Origin: an uncultured Bacteroidales bacterium
GTDB taxonomy: Bacteria; Bacteroidota; Bacteroidia; Bacteroidales; Paludibacteraceae
Assembly (NCBI GenBank): GCA_947164985.1
Contig: CAMUYI010000005.1
Coordinates: 1 to 64,000 of the forward strand
Length of the DNA: 64,000 nucleotides
Direction of reading: 5' to 3'
In this document: positions 58,101-64,000 of the stretch, one piece after another
How the letters are laid out: every line of letters starts with the position of its first letter
How positions within the stretch are numbered: position 1 is the first letter of the stretch
Program-made: the position numbers and the translations under genes
Notes under the pieces: generated by a model
Told to the model about the DNA's origin: nothing
The model's database searches: none
What the model saw: only the letters and a program-made list of their open reading frames with translations

Positions 58101-61100
58101 ATGCAAATCAAAGATTTGAATATACTGTTCGGAGAGCACCCAGAAATAAAGGCGATCGGTGAGCGGTTAGGGGTTAGAGGAGATAAACACCTCCTATTGA
58201 GCGGGTTGCACGCGAGTGCACGCGCGCTGGCGTTGGCGCATGTAACTCAGCCGATGTTTGTGATCTTTGACAATGCAGAAGCAGCACAATACGCGTATAG
58301 CGACCTGAAGGCGCTGGGCACAAATGTCGGATTTTTTCCTGCCGCAAAACGCAGACGAACCATTGACGATGCAGCTGTCATACAGCGAACGGAAACGCTC
58401 ACAACGATGCCGCATATCATTGTGACGTATCCCGAGGCGGTGGCAGAGAGCGTGCCGGCGAAAGAGGAGCTGAAGGCGGTGAGTTTTCAGTTGTCAGTTG
58501 GGCAGGAGATACAGCTGTCAGCACTCAGTAGTCAGCTTTCAGAGTTGGGATTTGAGCGGGTGGATTTTGTGTTTCAGCCGGGACAGTATGCGGTGAGAGG
58601 ATCGATCGTGGATATTTACAGTTATAGCCATGATACACCCTACCGGTTGGACTTCTTCGGAGATGAGATAGACTCGATACGGGAGTTTGATATAGAGGAC
58701 CAGCTTTCGAAGAACCGAGTGGATTCTGCCGAAATCGTCGGTTCTTCGAAACAATGTACAATGGACAATGTACAATGTACAATTGTGGACTATCTGACGG
58801 AGGAGTATGTGTGGGTGAGCAATGATTTCTCCATCGTGCGGTTTAAACTAGAAGGGTTACAGGTTACGGGTTACGGGTTACAGGAAAGAAAGACGATAGA
58901 GATTGCGGAAAAAAGTACTTTCCCGGAGTATACGAAGATAGAATTTGAGACGGTACCGCAGCCGGTCTTCCATAAGCAATTCGACATCCTGACAGACGAT
59001 CTGAAGCGGCATATAGACGAGGGATACAAAATCTATATCTTAGCGGAGCAGCAGAAGCAGCTCGATCGCTTGGCGGCGATTTTTGATAGTTTAGAGGACG
59101 GCTCTGCGAGCCTACAGGACGCTAACGCTACAGGTGTTCGGTTTATTCCGATTCAGGCGACGTTGCATGAGGGGTTTGTGGATAAGGGATTGAAGATTTG
59201 TTGCTACACCGATCATCAGATCTTTGAGCGGTACCACCGCGTGACGATGACGAGTGAGAACGCGCGAAGAGGTAAGGCTATTATCACCTTAAGGGAGATT
59301 AACCAGTTGCAGATCGGCGATTATGTGGTGCATAGCGATCATGGTATTGCTAAGTTCGGCGGGTTGGTGACAACACCGGTGAACGGTAAACCGCAAGAGA
59401 TGATCAAATTGATTTACCGCGACGGCGCGAATGTGTTTGTGAGCATCCATAACCTGCACCGCATCAGTAAATACAAGGGTCGTGAGGGTTCAGAACCGAC
59501 GATCGCGCGGTTGGGTAGCGGTGCATGGGAACGGTTGAAAGAGCGGACGAAGGACAAGGTGAAGGACATCGCGCGGGACTTGATTCGTCTCTACGCGACG
59601 CGCAAGCAGCAGAAAGGGTACGCTTATTCGCCGGACGGGTATATGCAGCATGAGTTGGAGGCGTCGTTCTTATACGAAGATACGCCGGATCAGGCAAAGG
59701 CGACGGCAGACGTGAAGCATGACTTGGAGAGTCCGATGCCGATGGATCGGTTGGTTTGCGGCGATGTGGGATTCGGCAAGACAGAAGTGGCGATGCGTGC
59801 AGCGTTTAAGGTCGCGACCGATGGTAAGCAAGTGGCGGTACTGGTGCCGACAACCGTTTTGGCTTTGCAGCACTATAACACCTTCCGCGAGCGAATGAAG
59901 AATATGCCGGTGCGGATCGAGTACCTCAGCCGATTGAAGAGCGCGAAGGAGATGAAAGAGATCCTGGCGGACTTGGAGGCGGGCAAGATAGACATCCTGA
60001 TCGGTACGCATAAGATCATCGGTAAGGGCGTCAAATGGCACGACTTGGGACTGCTGATTATCGATGAGGAACAGAAGTTCGGTGTGGCCGCGAAAGAGAA
60101 GCTGAAGAGTATGCGCGCCAATATCGATGTGCTGACGCTGACGGCAACGCCTATCCCGCGTACCTTGCAGTTTAGTTTGCTGGGCGCAAGGGATCTGAGT
60201 ATCATGACGACTCCGCCGCCGAACAGGTATCCGGTGCAGACGGAGTTGATCACGATCGACGACGAAGATATCATCAAAGAGGCGATCGAGTTGGAGATGG
60301 GTCGAAACGGACAGATTTTTGTGGTGAACAACCGTATTGAGATGCTACCGCGTATTGAGCATCGGTTGCAAAAACTTTGTCCGGAGGCGCGTATCGTGAC
60401 GGCGCATGGTCAACTGCCGGCGGGCGAGATGGAAGAGCGGTTGGAAGCGTTTATCAACTACGACTATGATATCCTGCTGGCGACGACGATCATCGAGTCC
60501 GGCGTGGATATACCGAACGTGAATACGATACTCATCTTCAGTGCGGACAAGTACGGTCTGGCGGACTTGCACCAGTTGCGAGGGCGCGTAGGACGAAGTA
60601 ACCGAAAGGCGTACTGCTACCTGATCGCGCCGGAGAAGGAGCTATTGACGGAAGATGCGAGAAGGCGGTTGGAGGCCTTGAGCACGTTTGCCGAGTTGGG
60701 TTCGGGCTTTAACTTAGCGATGCAGGACCTCGATATCCGCGGGGCAGGAAATATGTTAGGGGCAGAGCAGTCGGGATTTATTGCGGATCTGGGCTATGAG
60801 ACGTATCAGCGGATACTGAATGAGGCGGTGGAAGAGTTGCGCGAGGAACTCGCGCTTAATGATGAAAATGGTGACGCTTCGCTTAATGATGCGAATGGTG
60901 CGAATGATGGAAAGCACCTCTGGTGTGGGGATAGTCAGTTGGAGACGGATATCGCGGTATGCTTCCCGACGGATTATATTGAGAACGTGAGTGAGCGTAT
61001 CACGCTGTACCGGGAGTTGGACGGGATCCGCAGTGAGGAACAGATGCTGGACTTCAAGAAGAAGTTGATCGACCGCTTTGGCGTACTACCGGAACCGGCA

Positions 61101-61421
61101 GAGGAGTTATTGGAAGTAGTGCGGTTACGATGGATCTGCTGCCGGTTAGGCGTGGAGAAGATCTTGTTGAAAGGCGAGCGGATGACGCTTTATCTGGTGC
61201 AACATCGCGATGCGTACTGGCAATCGGAGCAGTTCGGGAATATTGTACAGTATGCGGTGAAACGACCGGAGCGATGCTTGCTGCATGAAGAGAAAGATAA
61301 GAAAGGATTGCCGACAGGACGTAGGATGGTGACGATCGCGAATGTGAAGACGATTGCAGGAGCGATCACATTGCTCTCGAAAATCGAACGCAATGAAATA
61401 ATCGTGCCCATTGAGGGCTAA
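58101..61421 (+). CDS. mfd: Transcription-repair coupling factor
   Basis: RLVCGDVGFGKTEVAMRAAFKVATDGKQVAVLVPTTVLALQHYNTF, DEEQKFGVAAKEKLK, LRGRVGRSNRKAYCYL; start refined to 58101. Confidence 0.97.
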   Translation: MQIKDLNILFGEHPEIKAIGERLGVRGDKHLLLSGLHASARALALAHVTQPMFVIFDNAEAAQYAYSDLKALGTNVGFFPAAKRRRTIDDAAVIQRTETLTTMPHIIVTYPEAVAESVPAKEELKAVSFQLSVGQEIQLSALSSQLSELGFERVDFVFQPGQYAVRGSIVDIYSYSHDTPYRLDFFGDEIDSIREFDIEDQLSKNRVDSAEIVGSSKQCTMDNVQCTIVDYLTEEYVWVSNDFSIVRFKLEGLQVTGYGLQERKTIEIAEKSTFPEYTKIEFETVPQPVFHKQFDILTDDLKRHIDEGYKIYILAEQQKQLDRLAAIFDSLEDGSASLQDANATGVRFIPIQATLHEGFVDKGLKICCYTDHQIFERYHRVTMTSENARRGKAIITLREINQLQIGDYVVHSDHGIAKFGGLVTTPVNGKPQEMIKLIYRDGANVFVSIHNLHRISKYKGREGSEPTIARLGSGAWERLKERTKDKVKDIARDLIRLYATRKQQKGYAYSPDGYMQHELEASFLYEDTPDQAKATADVKHDLESPMPMDRLVCGDVGFGKTEVAMRAAFKVATDGKQVAVLVPTTVLALQHYNTFRERMKNMPVRIEYLSRLKSAKEMKEILADLEAGKIDILIGTHKIIGKGVKWHDLGLLIIDEEQKFGVAAKEKLKSMRANIDVLTLTATPIPRTLQFSLLGARDLSIMTTPPPNRYPVQTELITIDDEDIIKEAIELEMGRNGQIFVVNNRIEMLPRIEHRLQKLCPEARIVTAHGQLPAGEMEERLEAFINYDYDILLATTIIESGVDIPNVNTILIFSADKYGLADLHQLRGRVGRSNRKAYCYLIAPEKELLTEDARRRLEALSTFAELGSGFNLAMQDLDIRGAGNMLGAEQSGFIADLGYETYQRILNEAVEELREELALNDENGDASLNDANGANDGKHLWCGDSQLETDIAVCFPTDYIENVSERITLYRELDGIRSEEQMLDFKKKLIDRFGVLPEPAEELLEVVRLRWICCRLGVEKILLKGERMTLYLVQHRDAYWQSEQFGNIVQYAVKRPERCLLHEEKDKKGLPTGRRMVTIANVKTIAGAITLLSKIERNEIIVPIEG

Positions 61422-61457
61422 GAATTGTAGATTGTAAATTGTACATTGTAAATTGAT

Positions 61458-62207
61458 ATGAAATTTATTGGAATAATACCGGCGCGGTATGGATCGACGC
61501 GTTTTCCGGGTAAACCGCTGGCGGATATTTGCGGTAAGACCGTCATCCGTCGAGTGTATGAACAGGCGAGTATGGCCTTGGACACGGTAGTTGTAGCTAC
61601 CGACGATGAGCGTATCTACGATGCGGTAGAGGCGTTTGGCGGTAAGGTGGTGATGACTCGACCGGACCATAAATGCGGTACAGATCGATGCCTGGAGGCA
61701 TACGAAGCGATCACTACCCCATCCTGGCGCGCTCAGAACGATAAAGAGACGGTGGTAATCAATATTCAGGGCGATGAACCGTTCATTCAGCCGGAACAGA
61801 TCGAGGCGCTGATGGCTTGTTTTGATGAGCCGGATACCGATATCGCGACGCTGGTACGGCCGTACACGGACAAGGACAGTAAGGAAGCGCTGGAGAATGT
61901 GAATACGCCGAAAGTGAAATGGGACAAGAAGACCTGCGTGGCAGAGATGTTCAGCCGGAAGGTGATCGCTTGCGCCGACGGAAGTCATTACCGTCATATC
62001 GGTATCTATGCGTATCGCGCAGACGTGCTGGCGAAGATCACGCAGTTACCGCAGAGTCCGCTGGAGATCGCGGAGCGGTTGGAACAGTTGCGATGGTTGG
62101 AAAACGGGTATAAGATCCGCGTGGGCGTGACTGAGACGCAGACGATCGGTATTGATACACCGGAGGATTTAACTTGTGCCATAGAATGGTACAAGTATAA
62201 TGGTTGA
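61458..62207 (+). CDS. kdsB: 3-deoxy-manno-octulosonate cytidylyltransferase
   Basis: MKFIGIIPARYGSTRFPGKPLADICGKTVIRRVYEQA; NIQGDEPFIQPEQI; HIGIYAYR. Confidence 0.97.
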   Translation: MKFIGIIPARYGSTRFPGKPLADICGKTVIRRVYEQASMALDTVVVATDDERIYDAVEAFGGKVVMTRPDHKCGTDRCLEAYEAITTPSWRAQNDKETVVINIQGDEPFIQPEQIEALMACFDEPDTDIATLVRPYTDKDSKEALENVNTPKVKWDKKTCVAEMFSRKVIACADGSHYRHIGIYAYRADVLAKITQLPQSPLEIAERLEQLRWLENGYKIRVGVTETQTIGIDTPEDLTCAIEWYKYNG

Positions 62208-62263
62208 AAGTTGAAAGTTTAAAGTTGAAAGAATATAATAACCTTTTAAAAAACACACAAATT

Positions 62264-62986
62264 ATGAGTAAAGAACAATGTCCGACTCCGCATATTGGTG
62301 CGCAGTATGGAGAGATTGCAAAGACAATGATCATGGCGGGAGATCCGCTACGTGCTAAACTGATGGCAGATCGTTATTTGGAGAATCCTGTTCAGGTGAA
62401 TAATGTACGTGGCATGTTAGCCTTCACGGGTACGTACAAAGGTAAAAAAGTGACTGTAATGGGTCATGGTATGGGTATCCCGTCGATCGGTATCTACACG
62501 TATGAGTTGTTCAATTTCTACGATGTAGAAACGATCATTCGTGTGGGTTCGTGCGGTGCGCGTCAGATGTACGTGAACCTCGGTGACCTCGTGATTGCAC
62601 AAGGAAGCTGCACCGACAGCAACTGGGATGCACAGTATAACCTGCCGGGTCGTTACTGTCCGATCGCTAACTTCGACCTCTGCCGTAAGGCCGTAGATGC
62701 AGCGGAGAAACGCGGATACAAATACCATGTAGGTAATGTATTCAGCGCCGACATCTTCTACTGCGAGGACGAGCGTAAGAAGAACTGGACGAAGATGGGT
62801 GTGCTGGCCGACGAGATGGAAGCTCCGTCGCTGTACATGAACGCGGCACGCGCAGGCAAGAAAGCACTGGTGATCTGCACGGTAAGCGATCATATCCTGA
62901 CCGGCGAAGCGACCACCGCAGAGCAACGTCAGAACTCGTTCACGAATATGATGGACGTTGCGTTTGATATTATTGCACAAGAATGA
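62264..62986 (+). CDS. deoD: Purine-nucleoside phosphorylase (DeoD type)
   Basis: TPHIGAQYGEIAKTMIMAGDPLRAK; GHGMGIPSIGIYTYEL; RVGSCGARQMYV; VSDHILTGE. Confidence 0.95.
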   Translation: MSKEQCPTPHIGAQYGEIAKTMIMAGDPLRAKLMADRYLENPVQVNNVRGMLAFTGTYKGKKVTVMGHGMGIPSIGIYTYELFNFYDVETIIRVGSCGARQMYVNLGDLVIAQGSCTDSNWDAQYNLPGRYCPIANFDLCRKAVDAAEKRGYKYHVGNVFSADIFYCEDERKKNWTKMGVLADEMEAPSLYMNAARAGKKALVICTVSDHILTGEATTAEQRQNSFTNMMDVAFDIIAQE

Positions 62987-63738
62987 AAAAACAATTTTTG
63001 ATTTTGGTATTAGCCCTTCTGCCCCTGAGTCTGATGGCTCGGGAGCAGGAGGATGCTGGTACATGGTCGGAAAAGGAGACGAAGCACTCGTCCGGTGTTT
63101 TCACCGGGTTTAGTGGCGGAATGATGCTGCATGGCGGGTACTTGTTTGCCAGCGATCCGACGAAAGTATTCAGTAATAACGGTCTGGGTAGTATTGACTA
63201 TGTCAAAGGTCTGCCGAAAGACGGAGTTTGTTACGGTTTAGGTGGCTCACTTCGCGCGCATCTGCTCAACTTTATCCATGTAGGCGCCGAAGGTTTTGTG
63301 AGCACGATGCCGCTGATGAAGACGGGTTCGAATGTTCGTACCGGTTGGGGCGGCGCATTCTGCGACGTGTACTGCAATTGGAAAAAAGTACGTCCGATGG
63401 TAGGTCTGACGATCGGCGGCGGCGCGATGAAGCGTCTGTATGTACCGGAGAATGATCCGACCACCGTACCCACAGCCACCGACACCATAACGACCACGGT
63501 GTATAACTCGTCTTATGTGCAGACGCCGTTCTTCTTCCTGGACCCGTATGTAGGCGTGGAGATCACCCTCACCAGACATATGGCCTTACTCATTCGCATT
63601 GATTATATGTTACCGTTTAATATCAACAATCAGGGTCTTTCAGAGGCCGGTAAGATTGTTAAATGGGATAATTTTGTCACCCCTTCCGGACCGCGATTGT
63701 ATGTGGGTGTGATGTTCGGAAAGTTTAAGAAAGATTAA
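62983..63738 (+). CDS. Putative outer-membrane beta-barrel protein
   Basis: Signal peptide MKKQFLILVLALLPLSLMA; ATGA overlap with deoD. Confidence 0.7.
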   Translation: MKKQFLILVLALLPLSLMAREQEDAGTWSEKETKHSSGVFTGFSGGMMLHGGYLFASDPTKVFSNNGLGSIDYVKGLPKDGVCYGLGGSLRAHLLNFIHVGAEGFVSTMPLMKTGSNVRTGWGGAFCDVYCNWKKVRPMVGLTIGGGAMKRLYVPENDPTTVPTATDTITTTVYNSSYVQTPFFFLDPYVGVEITLTRHMALLIRIDYMLPFNINNQGLSEAGKIVKWDNFVTPSGPRLYVGVMFGKFKKD

Positions 63739-63793
63739 AGATTAAAGATTGAAGATTGAAGATTGTAGATTGAAGATTTAAAATAAATAGATA

Positions 63794-64000
63794 ATGGATA
63801 AAAACACTTGGATCGGCTTTTTATTGATAGCCGCAATTATCGTTGGATTCACGATGCTGAACCGTCCGTCGAAGGAGGAGTTAGCAGAGCGCCAACGTGT
63901 ACATGATTCGATTGCCCTGGTTCGTATGGCCGAGGCGGAGGCACAACGTATCTCTGACTCGCTGCAGTTCGTAGCGGGTGGAGAGGCAGCCGTTGTTGAA
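63794..64000 (+). CDS. yidC: Membrane protein insertase YidC, N-terminus (cut by window edge)
   Basis: MDKNTWIGFLLIAAIIVGFTMLNRPSKEELAERQRVHDSIA. Confidence 0.85.
   Translation, partial: MDKNTWIGFLLIAAIIVGFTMLNRPSKEELAERQRVHDSIALVRMAEAEAQRISDSLQFVAGGEAAVVE

Noticed and set aside
1-64000. tRNA, rRNA or known riboswitch genes
   Set aside because: None was recognised by reading; a tRNAscan/Infernal run would be needed to exclude them fully.

Overview
This 64 kb window looks like a Bacteroidales (Bacteroidota) chromosome. The inference rests on gene content, the TAnnTTTG-type promoters and the secreted-protein styles; no taxonomic search was run. The two flanks are housekeeping: typA, tig, mpl, dCMP deaminase, ctpA, pepD, ansA, rpe, xseA, ddl, a polyprenyl synthetase, pgk, recO, rpmH, rbfA, an ABC/LolE-type permease, xerD, mfd, kdsB, deoD and the start of yidC. 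One giant gene (12.6-19.4 kb) encodes a Cys-Asp-Ser repeat surface protein. The accessory region (about 36.6-57.7 kb) holds two more giant secreted proteins, several toxin-antitoxin-like or decayed TA modules, ORF6N and BRO proteins, an ATPase/STAS-like pair and many dispersed repeats. The most unusual observations are: (i) a reiterated cassette on the minus strand made of leader, truncated signal-peptide ORF and promoter, copied upstream of a giant surface-protein gene and interleaved with TA-like genes; (ii) heptanucleotide tandem repeats of many sequence families, between genes and embedded in-frame in conserved genes (typA, mpl, ddl, mfd, permease); (iii) a small 'MKKxYxxPxxEV' peptide gene just downstream of each of the two giant minus-strand genes. 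All calls come from reading the sequence and the supplied ORF track.
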